The translations under genes were made by a program, and so were the position numbers. A stretch of DNA of 64,000 nucleotides from Synaphobranchus kaupii (Eukaryota > Chordata > Actinopteri > Anguilliformes > Synaphobranchidae): NCBI GenBank assembly GCA_029718625.1, contig CM056376.1:117735406-117799405 (forward strand), in the 5' to 3' direction. Below, in pieces: positions 53,476-64,000 of the stretch (positions within the stretch are counted from its first letter, which is position 1; the number at the start of each line of letters is the position of its first letter). The notes beneath the pieces were generated by a model, which was not told the origin of the DNA, did no database searches, and was given only the letters and a program-made list of their open reading frames with translations.

Positions 53476-56400
53476 TTCCCTCTCCCTCCACCCTCCATTC
53501 CTCTGGCCGTGGGAGTGGAACAGCAAGCCTGAGGGACTCCTGGCACCAAGCAGACTCCCACACAAAGACCCTCTCTCTCCCTCTTTCTCTCCCTCCCTCT
53601 CTCTCCTTTTATCTTTCCTCTCTGGTGTTGTTCTCTAAAGCTGTTTCTAATTGTCATGCAGGGAGTGGATCTGCAGCACAGTCTGCCCCCCCAAAATAAA
53701 AATAACAAAAACTTTACAGCACACCCCCCATTCCTGTTCCCCTCACTCTCCCACATCCCACCTCTTGGTATGTGTGTGTGTGTGTGTGTGTGAGTGAGAG
53801 ATTGAGTGTCAGTGTATGTGTGTGTGTTTGTATATCTGTGTCAGTTTATGAGTGTGAGTTTGTATATCTTTGAGTGTCAGTGTGAGAGTGAGTGTCAAGT
53901 GTATGTGTGTACAAGCATCAGCACAATGATCTCTTTCACTTGTTATAATTCAGTTGTTTTCAACTTTCCTTTCAAGACTGCATGCAGAATAGTATGGGTC
54001 AGAGAGTAAAGGGTAAAGCAGGAGTGGCAAAGGAAGGATATAATGGAGTACCAGTGGGATACTGTTGTGATAGTGTAGATGAACAACAGAGTACAGCAAG
54101 AATGGAGGGGATTATTGCTGGATTAGAGCAGTGATGGAATAGATTCAGTGATAAATGATAAAGTAGTTATGGAGTAGTGACGGTTTAGAGTACCGAAGGA
54201 ATTAGTCTCCATGGAGAAAGGAGAGGGTAATAGCGTAACAAAACGAAAAAGTCCCTGAAACGGAAAACTGTCACTACAAATGTTTGTGCATTTAACTGTC
54301 ATTGCAGTATTCTGAAATACAATTTAAGTAAAAAAACAAAATAAATTTTCTGCAGTAGAATCCAACAGAAATTCTCAAAAATTGAATTTAAATTATTGCA
54401 CCAAACAATAAAATTACCGCTACAAAATTACCTCAATGCTTCAGCAATCTCTGTAACGTCACAAAATAAACGGTTACTTTGGTTCTCACTGCCATCTGCT
54501 GGTGAATAATTAGGACTGCAGGTTGGCTGTAGTATCTGCAGGCTGTGTGGTTACCTTTTAAATCCATAGGCCTTGAAAACAATCCACTGGCCTTGGAAAT
54601 AATTTTGGAGGCCAAAGTACATTCATAAATCTCTTGATCAGTTATATGCTTTGGCTAAAGGACAGCATGAGTTGGCTAGCTAGGATCTTAGATAAAGATC
54701 ATATTATTTGCTCATATAATAAACTATACTTGATTGTTTGTTTTAAGTAACTTGTTTTTCTCCCTCTATTTTTATGATCTCTTTTATGTAATGTTAGTAA
54801 ATTTTAATAATTTTACTCATAGAATTAATAGAGCACAAACACAAAAACTCTAAGATGATCTTAACTCTAAGATGCTTTACGCCTACTTTAAAAACCCCAT
54901 AGGCTGTAGCGAGAAATACCAGCTTGGCTAAATAATACAGTTGACTTTGGTACCTGATCGAATTAAAAAACAAAGTACAGAATGTCCATTACAGGTCACG
55001 TAGGCTATTCACGGGTAGGCTAAACATTCAAAGTATGCTAGGCTACAAAGCTCGGATATTTCGTTGAAAAGCGAGGCTACACATAAGCATCAGTCTGCCT
55101 CTGTTCACTCATGCGCTAGAAATAATACAATTAGCCTATTTCAATTTTCTTGGCAAATAGGTAATTTGTATACTCATTTAGTAACGTTAGCCTAATACCA
55201 AATATTCTTGTCTGTGGCTATGCCACCGTGACATTTCAGGTATTGGGCATCTGGCACATCAATGAATCTAAACATTCCAGTTGTGGAAAGGTTAAGAAAA
55301 ACTAATTTGAAAAACAACGTAGCCAAAGACCTGCGTAATCAATAGCAAAACATTAAAACAAAAAAAAAAATCATGAAATCCTTGAATTAAAGTAGGCTAT
55401 TTTTCCTTACCATTTCCCGTATTTTCTTTATTAATATGCATTAGCCTATTATAAAACTGCCTGTGCGAGCGCATGGAGGAACATTTGTAGAGGGAAAAGC
55501 TTAATTCTAAGAATTATTAAAATGTAGGGTAGGCTACTATTTATTTGACAAGGTAAGCTAATAGGCTACTCGCTATAGCCGCCCGGCAAGCCATTTAACG
55601 AGTCATTTGCCATAATAGAGCCATCTTGAAAACGACTACACTACAGTCGTCTAACAGCTCAGGGCCAGCTATCAAACTAATGTATTTGCATTCCATTGTA
55701 AAAATTGAGCGTTGGCCAAGTGCTGGCTGCGTGTTATTTGCCGAGTGCGACTGTGAGCCGACAATGCCAGATCTGGGCCAACTCCGATGGGTAGCCTATC
55801 GATGGGCTACTGTGCAGCAGTGCTTCACAAAATGTACGACAGAATCCCCCAAAATCGGAGTCCGGTCCAAATAGGTTGAAAAACAAAATTCCTAGAGAAT
55901 GGCTTGCAAAAAAAGGCTCTTAAATAAAAACACAGAGAAGGGTGATTTGCTAGGTAAAATGTTGTGGTCTAAATAATTCTGTGTTCATTGTTCTTTCCCG
56001 AAAGTTGGAGACGTCTCTGCCGCTTCGCGCTTTCACGAAATGGCGTCTGACCGATGGTGCAGACGACCTGACACTGGACACCCTATGACCCCGCTGCGCG
56101 ACCCCGCCCTTATTTTTAATAATCTTATTTTACTGGTTCCCAATTCCGCCATAAGCTTTTCATTCAGTGGCTATTACATCTGTCACTTTAATAGTTATGC
56201 CACACCCTTTGAAAGAGACGTTGGTAATTGGATAATAGCGATGATAGTCAGCCAATAGACTGTCACACAATAATAGATCTGGCTCGGGGAAATCACAGAA
56301 CTTCTGTGGGGAAAATGCACTGAAGTCTGAACTCTATAAGAAAGTTCTGTGTGAAAATGCTTCGGTGCGGACCACAGAACTACCTGTGGTGGGGACTCGT

Positions 56401-57075
56401 TTTTTGCCATGTCGGGCTCTAGCCTATGGTGAAGCTGACCTTACATGCAGATCTAGGACCAGATTTCCCAACCCCAATTGTAACTTTAACTTTAAACAGC
56501 GAAATTGATCCTGAATCAGCAGCCAAGGGAAACATTGTAATTTTATATATCTTATGCCTATGTGAAATGAGAAAATTATAGTTGGCTAAGCTACATTTTC
56601 GCACTTTTTGGCATTATTGATCGCGTAGCCTACAGATGACGAAATTGTGGTAGCCTACAAATACGATAATTATCGTAGGCTACGCTACATCTATCAGACT
56701 ATCGGTCAGCTCCTCGAATGACTGTAGCCTACAATGCATTATCAACCTATGAGTGGGTTCGATTTAGTGAACCGGTGCGCTGTTACCATAGACTGTATAA
56801 AAATAGGCTGTTACGCCCACGTTGGTGACGCTCCCCGGCGAAGACGGGCGAATGAGGGGTTTTCTTGTTTATTTAAATCGAACAGGAACCGGCGGAAACA
56901 TGGCTCAACAAGCCGACCCAGCCGTAATCGCTGCGAGGTCGTCGTCATCATAACATTACGCCGCCGGTGCATCAAGAGTAGCCTACGCCGGTTCTTTTAA
57001 ATAGCACGCAATCAATGCTAATCCGGTTAACCCGGTCCATGCCCGAACGCTCTCAATGTTACTGTATACTGTATA
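53476..57075. other. Long gene-poor stretch
   Basis: A GT-rich run (53769-53900), then AT-rich DNA with recurring TAGCCTA/TAGGCTA words (54.9-56.7 kb) including a hairpin GTAGCCTAC...GTAGGCTAC at 56652-56684. CpG-rich spots at 56.0-56.1 and 56.8-57.0 kb could be old promoters or transposon parts. No exon chain was found on either strand. Confidence 0.35.
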
Positions 57076-58620
57076 TAGTGCAGTGCATAGGTATTTGGAC
57101 AGTGACATTGACAACTTTTGGTGTTTTGGCTCTGTACTCCAGAACATTGGATTTGAAAGAAAACAATGAATATCAGGAGATTGTCAGCTTTAATTTGAGG
57201 GTATTCACATATTGGTTGATCCGTGTAGAAATTGCAGCCCTTTTTATGCATAGTCCCCCCATTTTAAGGGAGCAAAAGTAATTGGACAATTGTCTGTTTC
57301 TTGGCCAGCTGTGTGTCACTGCATCATTAGTTCATGCACAAGAAAGCTAACAAATGGTCTAAAATTGATTCTAGATTTGGAATTTGGAGTCTAGTGCTGT
57401 TGTATCTAAACATGAGGGCCAAATAAGTGTCAATGTCAGTAAAGCAGGCCATCATGAGGCTGAAAAATTAGCCAAAGACATAGCCAAAACATTGGATGTG
57501 TCGAAAATTAACTTTTTGATGCATTATTAGGAAGCAGGAATGTGTTGGGGAGCTCAGCAATAGCAAACAACCCGGTAGACCACGGAAGACCACTGCAGTG
57601 GATGACCGAAGAATACTTACAGTTGTGAAGAAACACCCCTTTTAAAATGATCGTATTTGTACCACAACAGTCCAAGAACACTCTCCAGGACGCAGGCATA
57701 GGTGTACCAAATACTACCATAAAGACAAGACTACACCAACATAACCTCAGAGGGTTCACCACAAGATGCAAACCACTGGTAAGCCTCAAGAACAGAATGT
57801 ACAATAAAAACTGTAGAGTTCTGGAACAAAGTCTTATGGACAGATGAGATGAGCATTAACCTGTATCAATGTGATGGAAAGAGGAAAGTGTGGAAAAAGA
57901 AAGGAACTGCTCATGATCCAAAGCACCCCCCTCATCTGTTAAACACGGTGGAGGTGGTGTTATGGCTTGGGCATGTATGGCTGCCACTAGAACTGGCTCA
58001 CTTGTCTTCATTGATGATGTGACTGCTGAAGGCAGCAGCAGGATGAAACATAATTCACAGAAACATCTTATCTGCTCAGATTCAACCAAATGCCTCAAAA
58101 CTCATTGGACAGCACTTCACCTTGCAGCAGGACAATGAACCCAAACATACTGCTAAAGCAACCAAGGAGGTTGAATTGCACATGCTGAAGACAAGACTGC
58201 CGGCAAATCACCCCAGAAACAAACACCAACTGAAGTCGGCTACAGTACAGGCCTGGCAGAGCATCACCAGGGAAGACACCCAGCGTCTAGTCATGTCTAT
58301 GGGTCACAGACCAGGCAGTCATCAATTGCAAAGGATTTACAACCAAGTACTAAATATGACAACTTTATTATAATAATTAAAATTATGTTAATTTGTCCAA
58401 TTACTTTTGCTCCCCTAAAATAGGCAGACTATGCATAAAAAGGGGCTGTAATTCCTACATGGATCACTGGATATGGATGTAAATACCCTCATATTAAAGC
58501 TGACAGTCTGCACTGCAACCTCATTAATTGTTTCATTTCAAATCAAAATATGCCAGAGTAAGCTACAGAGACAAAACAATAAAACTTGTGTCACTGTCCA
58601 AATACTTACGCATTGTACTG
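57076..58620 (+). mobile_element. Full-length but decayed Tc1-like transposon
   Basis: TA on both sides; inverted ends of about 230 bp with GTATTTGGACAGTGACA and AGTCCCCCCATTTTA. It contains recognisable transposase sequence from the N-terminal GRPRKTT hinge to the C-terminal part. It is the reference member of the ends seen at 32.1/35.6 kb and 52.3 kb. Confidence 0.88.
57410..58373 (+). pseudogene. Tc1-like transposase pseudogene
   Basis: In shifting frames: GELSNSKQPGRPRKTTAVDD (57550), LHQHNLRGFTTRCKPLVSLK (57735), SSVKHGGGGVMAWACMAA (57940), then TGSLVFIDDVTAEGSSRM and, near the end, ATVQAWQSITREDTQRLVMS (58240). The order is that of Tc1: DNA-binding domain, WACMAA-TGSLVFIDD of the DDE core, C-terminus. 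At least four frameshifts and stops. Confidence 0.88.
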
Positions 58621-58739
58621 TACACACTGCACACTACAGTAAAAATTTTTACTGAGTTTTCCTGTGGTTTTTAAATGTAGCTCTTTTGCAAAAAAAAAAT
58701 TTTCAATGTGCTCAGGACTGCATTTACTGTAGATTTGAA

Positions 58740-58830
58740 ATTGTTGCAGGAGTGTGAGTGCCCCTGCTGGGGGGTAGTTTGGTGCAAGAGTGTGAGTGCC
58801 CCTGCTGGGGTGGGAGGGGGGTAGGTTGAT
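58740..58830. repeat. About 56-bp duplication
   Basis: AGAGTGTGAGTGCCCCTGCT GGGG occurs twice with short linkers. Confidence 0.75.
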
Positions 58831-58859
58831 GCAGGTGTGCAAGAGTGAGAACCTTTTGT

Positions 58860-59385
58860 ACATAGTCCCCTCCATTTTCAGGCATCAAAAAATATTGGAC
58901 AGTTTAACATAATGTAGAATAAAGTAATCGTTTTTTATATTTGGTCACATGCATGCCATGACTTCCTGATGTCTGTGACCCAACAATATCAAAAGACACT
59001 TGATATCTTATTTTCTGGTACTCTTACAAGCCATACTATAACTTCTCTGCATTTGAATGGATCTCTATGGGAATTGGGGGGTGGGACTAGATTTAGCTGT
59101 AAATTATGCTGGAACAGTATGGAATACATGGTTGGCGAAATGGCTGTAAGTCATCAAGGGTCTGAGGTATCAAACGAGCCTCAGACCATCACTCTGCTGC
59201 CAGATATGCAGTAGATATGGATGGATAACGTGAAGGGTTGTTTCTCCTGACTTATTTTTCCATAGAGTTCAATAGGAAAATGAGTCAGGAGAAACTTCAA
59301 TTAAATATATGTGAAAGAGAATTTACAAATCACTGCTTTCTGCTTTTATGTGCATTTTACATACTGTCCCAACTTTTTTGGAATT
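58860..59385. mobile_element. Composite MITE: Tc1 sub-terminal part, module X, solo right end
   Basis: The left part CATAGTCCCCTCCATTTTCA comes from the 57-kb Tc1 family. The middle is module X (58960-59220). The right end TGTCCCAACTTTTTTGGAAT belongs to the 45-kb family. The open frame 58969-59214 covers module X (81 codons). Confidence 0.6.
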
Positions 59386-59589
59386 GGGGTATGTATATTC
59401 TATATACACTATACATCATACGCTTACACTATAATATACTATACACACACCACACACTGTAATATACAATTTACATATGATATACGCTCTGTTGCACATA
59501 CACCTTATATTATACACACACTACCTAATATATACACAATACACAAATCACACACACTATACACTACACACATGTTCATGTAGACACAT

Positions 59590-59698
59590 GCAAGACTGTC
59601 TGTCATTGTGCTGTGATTGGCCTGTCAATCTTTGTGCTGTGATTGGCCTGTCTGTCTTTGTGCTGTGATCAGCCTTCTTTGTGCTGTGATTGGCTTAG
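59590..59698. repeat. 26-bp tandem repeat carrying CCAAT boxes (4 copies)
   Basis: Unit CTGTCTGTCTTTGTGCTGTG ATTGGC; three of four units keep ATTGG (CCAAT on the minus strand). Confidence 0.8.
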
Positions 59699-59728
59699 AC
59701 TACGGGAGGGTATTCCTCTTCAGCGAAT

Positions 59729-59871
59729 GAGCTCTCAGAGGCGGCGGAGGCAGAAAATAGCACGGCAGGACACCACAGAGAGTGAGGATGATGGGGGGCG
59801 GAGCCAGAGAGCCCATCGCTGGAGTCTCCACCTCAGCCCCCACCGCACCCACAACGCACTATCCTGGAGGT
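59729..59871 (+). CDS. Candidate exon of unknown protein
   Basis: Bounded by an acceptor-like TATTCCTCTTCAG|CGAATG and a donor-like TCCTGGAG|GTACAG. Open in one frame (RMSSQRRRRQKIARQDTTES, then EDDGGRSQRAHRW), basic then acidic. Base composition is unlike the surrounding repeats. No partner exon could be fixed (60130-60190 is a weak possibility), so it may be an accidental ORF. Confidence 0.25.
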
Positions 59872-60100
59872 ACAGCACACCTACTACATATCTACTACAC
59901 ATCTATACCACACACATACTACACAGTGCATGCTGCACGCTTATACTACTCATTACAGGCTACACCCCACCACAAGCACATTTATAGCACAAACTCTGTG
60001 GGATACGGCATTCAGCACACTGTTAAACCTGCCCCTGTACAGATATTCTATATTCAAAAGTACAAGTTCATCGAACATATCTGAACATATTGTATGAACA

Positions 60101-60129
60101 CCCCCCCCCCCCCCCTCTCTCTCTCTCAG
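60101..60129. repeat. C15 followed by (TC)n
   Basis: Homopolymer and dinucleotide tract, pyrimidine-rich like an acceptor region (ends CTCTCAG). Confidence 0.85.
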
Positions 60130-60880
60130 GTGTGTGTGTGGGGGGGGGCACTACATGGAGCTCCAGCTGAAGACCCCAGAAGCAGGGTGTAGAATGGGGT
60201 GTAGACATGAGTGTGGCCACTCGTCCTCATCATGCCTCTGTCATCATCCTCATGGTTTTTCTCTTGCCTCAGGCCCACACGACACCCTCCTTCTAAAAAC
60301 TCCCATACCTGCCTCTACCTGTGTGCACTGACCCTGTACATACTGTTAAACTCTCCCCAAAACCCTGGATGTAACAGTAAACTAGGGTTCCTCTATACTT
60401 TTAACTTTTGACTGTAAAAGTTGTTTGCTAATCGATATAAAATGAATGATCGCTGTAATTTAATAGGGTCAAAAGTACGTATTCACAATAACAGTTTGAA
60501 GACCAATGTTGAAAATGTAAAATAATTGATACTGAGATATAATTGGCTTAGATGTAATATTTTATACACAATATCTATGACCAATACAATATGTATATAA
60601 ATGAAAATGGTGCATCTCTCAGGTAAAAATACGTAAATATGGTAAAGCTGTTGGTTAGGCTGTATCATTCCTCAGTAAAAATGTTTTTTTTATGCCATGT
60701 CGCTTTTCCTCTCACTGTCTCACTCATACTCACACACACACACTGAAATACTCGCACACATAAATGTGCAAACAAACATAGTTCACTGTTCTTTCTCACA
60801 CACACACACTCAGACACACACACATACACACTGAAAGTTTGAAGTCAACTGTTCAGAAGATGCTTAGTTTCTATCTATAA
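60130..60880. other. No gene established
   Basis: A 65-codon frame (60134-60331) rich in Cys/His/Ser has no recognised domain. (CA)-rich words occur at 60730-60830. Confidence 0.3.
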
Positions 60881-60884
60881 TGGG

Positions 60885-61725
60885 GGGAGTTGGGTTCGGA
60901 GGGCCAGATGCAACAGAGAGATCAAAAAGTGTCTCCGAAAATCGGAAACACCACTAGAGTGAAAGATTTCACAAACAGAGAGAAAAGGATGACAAAAAAT
61001 GGAGCAAAAAACTCCCGGCGCAAAGCCAAACGAAAAACAACCCTAAAAACAGGGCGAGGCTCAACACATTGAGCAGAAAATAGATAAACAGAAATTACCT
61101 TTGAGTCTCAGTAGAAAAGAGACTAAACAAAGGGAGAAAAAACAGAACTGAAAATAATATTTCCGTGGTACTGGAAAAAATAAGCTCGTAGATACGAGTG
61201 CCGGCAAAGGAAATACCTCTCCTCCTCACACGAGGGTTTAGTAAAAAGAGAGGTGAAAAGAAAAACAAAAAAAAAAACAATTCCTCCAGCTCACAACTTC
61301 AGCGAGTAACAAAATAAGAGGAAGTAGAAAGAAGCATAAAATATAGGAATGCCTCTTTTAAAAAAAAAAACAGAAAAGAAGGAAGACTAACAAACAGAGT
61401 AGAGAAAGGGAAAAGAAAAGATCAAGAGATCTAAACCCTAACTCTAACTGGAATAGTTCTGCTTTTAATAAGAACAACAAGGAAACAATCTCTATTCCTA
61501 TACCTTTACCGGCTCCGTGTAAAATGCAAGTAATCTCGAAGCACCGGAAATCGGAAACCAGAGCTAAATATAGCCGGCAGGAAACCACAAACAGGTGCGG
61601 AGGATAATTGCAGAGCAAGATGAAAACACTGGAACGGAAGGCGGAAAATCCGATAGAGTGCACGACTCTGCAAAAAGAAAGAACGAACGCCGAAATAAAA
61701 CGAGCCTGCCGAAAACCATGACACT
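60885..61725. other. Strongly purine-biased block
   Basis: About 840 bp in which the plus strand is mostly A and G (e.g. CAGAAAAGAAGGAAGACTAA). Sharp limits near GGGGGGAGTTGGGTTCGG and GAGCCTGCCGAAAACCATG. No conserved protein. The bias suggests a single inserted element, such as a retroelement 5' UTR in reverse. Confidence 0.4.
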
Positions 61726-62360
61726 ATCTTCATACAGATTTGAGGTTTTATAGCTTGTGAGTCAGTATTTTATCCAAAGTCAGTGACAAAGAATGGGTTT
61801 GTCAACAAAAAAATATTATTTTGATCATAATATCATATTATTTTATTTTGATCTCCACAGCAAGTCTGTTGACATTAAGTAAAATGAATTTTTACTTTGA
61901 TTGGCAACTTCCAAAGCATTATTATACTAGTTTAATGATCAAAAATTAGATTACTGTACATAAGTCTTTGGGTTCTCTAGCTAAAAGCCTAAGATAAACA
62001 ATTTTCAGCTATACTGTAGCTACGGTAGCTTGTTAAGTCTAGTATGTTTACATTGGTTGGCAAGCAAACCACACATTAGCTTTTAGTTATGTACCGATAG
62101 TGAGCAAAAACATGGAACCACCAATATAAAGTAATTTAACAGGGTGAGAGGCAGCAACAGTATGCACCATGCACATGGTCTGGAGCTATGCAGGAGGAAT
62201 AATACACGGCTCTTCCAAGAGAAAGCCAATGAACTCTTGCTTGTTGATAGGAAGTGGGAAAACCGCTGTCTCTGACATTGTTCCAGAATATTCCATAAGT
62301 GTGTCTGGGTTCAGAGCTGGTGATTGAGAAGGCCATGCTCCTCAAACCAAACTGTAGGGG
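61726..62360. other. Gene-poor, Tc1-like fragment at 62.09-62.35 kb
   Basis: 62094-62350 reads like the non-coding strand of a fish Tc1-type leader (GAGAAAGCCAATGAACTCTTG, CTGTCTCTGACATTGTTCCA). No terminal repeats found. Confidence 0.35.
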
Positions 62361-62384
62361 GGTGAGTTGGGTGACTGATCGTGT

Positions 62385-62850
62385 TCAATGTGTGTAGCAA
62401 TGTTCAGTATGTTTGAACATGTGCAGCGTGTTTAGAAGCTTTAACGTGTAGTGTGTTTAGTATCTTTAACATGTGTAGTGTATCTAGTATCCTTATCATG
62501 TGTAGGAAGTTTAGTATGTTTGTACAATGTGTATTGTGTTTAGTAGGCTATGTTTAACATGTGTATTGTGTTTAGTAGGTTATGTTTAACATGTGTAATG
62601 TGTTTAGTATCTTTATCATGTTTACTATGTTTAGTAGCTTTAACATGTGTGATGAGTTTAGTAGCTTTAAACATTGTGATGAGTTAGTATCTTATCTTGT
62701 GTAGTGTGTTTAGTATCTTTATCATGTGTAGTGTGTTTAGTATGTTTAACATGTGTAGTGTGTATAGTATGTTTAACATGTGTAACGTGTTTAGTATGTT
62801 TAACATGTGTAACGTGTTTAGTATGGTTTAACATGTGTAACGTGTTTAGT
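62385..62850. repeat. 27-bp minisatellite (about 17 copies)
   Basis: Unit TAGTGTGTTTAGTATGTTTA ACATGTG, degenerate at the left. Confidence 0.9.
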
Positions 62851-62933
62851 GACCACAATCCTCCACTCAGATCAGGATGTGGCCTCAAGTGTGCGCTCAA
62901 AAGAGGCAAATGAGGTACAGCCATGTTGGGGTG

Positions 62934-63457
62934 TCAGTGGCGTAAATGGGGGGGCAGGATGCACAGGCAGGCCCGTATGTCAGTGTTAGGGCCTGGCATG
63001 CGCCCCATGTTCTCCCAGCACTGGGAGGGGGGGTGATACCTGTGCACCAGCGGGGAGTCGCTGTCGTCATCCTGGCAGTACCCGGCCCAGCAAGTAGACC
63101 CTGCCCTCCAGCACGGCGGAGGCTTGAGCCTGCGTGGGTGCACCGGCAGGGGTGCAATCGCAGTCCAGGTGTCGCTGCGCGGATCGTACACCTCGCATGC
63201 CAGCTGGTCGCAGTAGAAGCTGCGCAGGTTACACACCCCTCCCCGCCACATAGAGACGGTCCCCCCAGGCTCTCCATGCAGTGCAGGGGCGCGGTCCCCA
63301 CCCATGTCACACAGGTAAGTGCTGCCCCTCTCCGGGTGATACAGGAACATGGACACCAGGCACTGGTACCTGCAGTTAAAACCCCCCGAAACAAAGATTT
63401 CTCCCTCCCACAGCGCCCCCGCCTGCCACTCAGGGTGCGTCCAGAGGGTGAGCCAGA
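62934..63457 (-). CDS. Kelch-repeat protein, last exon (KLHL family; frame broken)
   Basis: The acceptor CCCTCCCCAG|TCTGG (63458/63457) follows a long C-rich tract; the stop is at 62936-62934 after PPHLRH. Kelch blades: FVSGGFNCRYQCLVSMFLYH, then GGVCNLRSFYCDQLACEVYD with the W of DTWTAIAPLPV, then GYCQDDDSDSPLVHR and QCWENMGRMPG. Each blade has its GG and W marks. The frame must be changed between DRA and LHCMESLG, again before GGVCNLRSF, and around LEGRVYLLG, all near G/C runs. KLHL proteins bind substrates for the CUL3 ubiquitin ligase through these blades, with BTB and BACK domains in earlier exons (right of the window). Possibly klhl33, which in mammals lies on the same chromosome band as NDRG2; not certain. 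Confidence 0.65.
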
Positions 63458-63467
63458 CTGGGGAGGG

Positions 63468-63483
63468 GGGAGGGGGGGGGGGG
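63468..63483. repeat. G-rich run (C tract before the Kelch exon)
   Basis: GGGGGGAGGGGGGGGGGGG-type run that forms the polypyrimidine tract of the Kelch exon acceptor on the minus strand. Confidence 0.85.
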
Positions 63484-63523
63484 TGTTTTATGTCACACAA
63501 TTATGAACAGAGGACAGATTTAC

Positions 63524-63690
63524 AGTGCCCTACATAATGTTTGGGACAAAGGCATATATTTTTCTTGATTTGGCTCTGCTCTCCACAATTTCATGTTTGT
63601 AATCAAATAATGTGGTTAAAGTGCAAATTCTCAGCTTTTATTAAAGGCTTATTTTTATTTTTTTTAAATGTAGAAATTACAGCTCATTTC
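63524..63690. mobile_element. Tc1-like terminal fragment
   Basis: CAGTGCCCTACATAATGTTT GGGACAAAG and AAAGTGCAAATTCTCAGCTTT are the start of a common fish Tc1 terminal repeat, preceded by TA. The rest of the element is absent. Confidence 0.6.
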
Positions 63691-63779
63691 AAGGCACCTT
63701 GAATCACAGCCATGCTGTTATACAGTATAACAGCACTCCCTTTCGTTTGATATTGATTACATATTCTACAGCTTCTCCT

Positions 63780-63975
63780 ACACATCTACACCCCACAACC
63801 CCACTCCATCCACACCCCACAACCCCACTCCATCCACACCCCACAACCCCACCAATCCACACCACACAACCCCACCCCATGCACACCCCACAACCCCACC
63901 CCATCCACACCCCACAACCTGACCCCATCTGCGCCCCACAACCCCACCCCATCTACACTCCACAACCCCACCCCT
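63780..63975. repeat. 24-bp C/A-rich minisatellite (about 8 copies)
   Basis: Unit CCACACCCCACAACCCCACT CCAT with variants. Confidence 0.9.
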
Positions 63976-64000
63976 AATCTCTACTCCCCCACCATACCTC

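Noticed and set aside
53231..53756. Minus-strand ORFs of 110-127 codons
   Set aside because: Low-complexity C-rich and (TC)n DNA; no domain or splice evidence.
56900..56955. Start exon MAQQADPAVIAAR after a TATA-like box (plus strand)
   Set aside because: It ends in a stop after five more codons, the possible donor GTCGTC is poor, and the preceding ACCATAGACTGTATAAAAATA is a common fish repeat phrase.

Overview
The window looks like ray-finned (teleost) fish nuclear DNA. It has a multi-exon vertebrate gene with GT-AG introns, many Tc1/mariner, hAT and PIF/Harbinger-type DNA transposons, an L2-type LINE, long (CA)n/(TA)n tracts and very many minisatellites. I see no prokaryotic-style operons, no CRISPR array, and no rRNA or tRNA gene.

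The one gene that can be read completely is ndrg2 (N-myc downstream-regulated gene 2), on the minus strand. I joined 15 coding exons from the start codon at 30264 to the stop at 8453. All splice phases agree and the exons give a 366-residue protein. The ends are the NDRG2-type N-terminus, with a 42-nt cassette exon, and the NDRG2-type SRSRTASL...HTMEVSC tail. The introns are loaded with different tandem arrays (20, 24, 28, 31, 42, ~50 and 51 bp units) and with transposons. The largest insertion is a ~4.4 kb Harbinger element in intron 12.

Left of ndrg2, also on the minus strand, is one exon of a gene for a secreted Thr/Ala/Pro/Ser-rich (mucin-like) protein: signal peptide, then seven 11-residue repeats. 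The rest of that gene lies in or beyond a 27-bp minisatellite at the window edge. Its putative TATA box sits inside a MITE. 4.3-5.2 kb holds a Tc1-like element with a truncated transposase; a near-identical second copy lies just upstream of the ndrg2 start exon (30.3-31.2 kb).

From 31 to 47 kb the sequence is mostly nested DNA transposons: Tc1 elements with TA duplications, a TTAA-flanked element with a hAT inside it, a ~0.86 kb palindrome, and a second Harbinger transposase fragment. 47.95-50.69 kb is a ~105-copy 26-bp minisatellite flanked by direct ~245-bp duplicates. 51-62.9 kb is repeat-rich, with a decayed full-length Tc1 element (57.08-58.62 kb) and one weak exon candidate at 59.7 kb.

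At the right edge (62.93-63.46 kb, minus) is the last exon of a Kelch-repeat protein, probably of the KLHL family. It is readable only by moving between reading frames, so it is either decayed or affected by sequencing indels. Exon calls rest on my own splicing and on remembered family sequences; transposon classes rest on terminal repeats, target duplications and transposase motifs.
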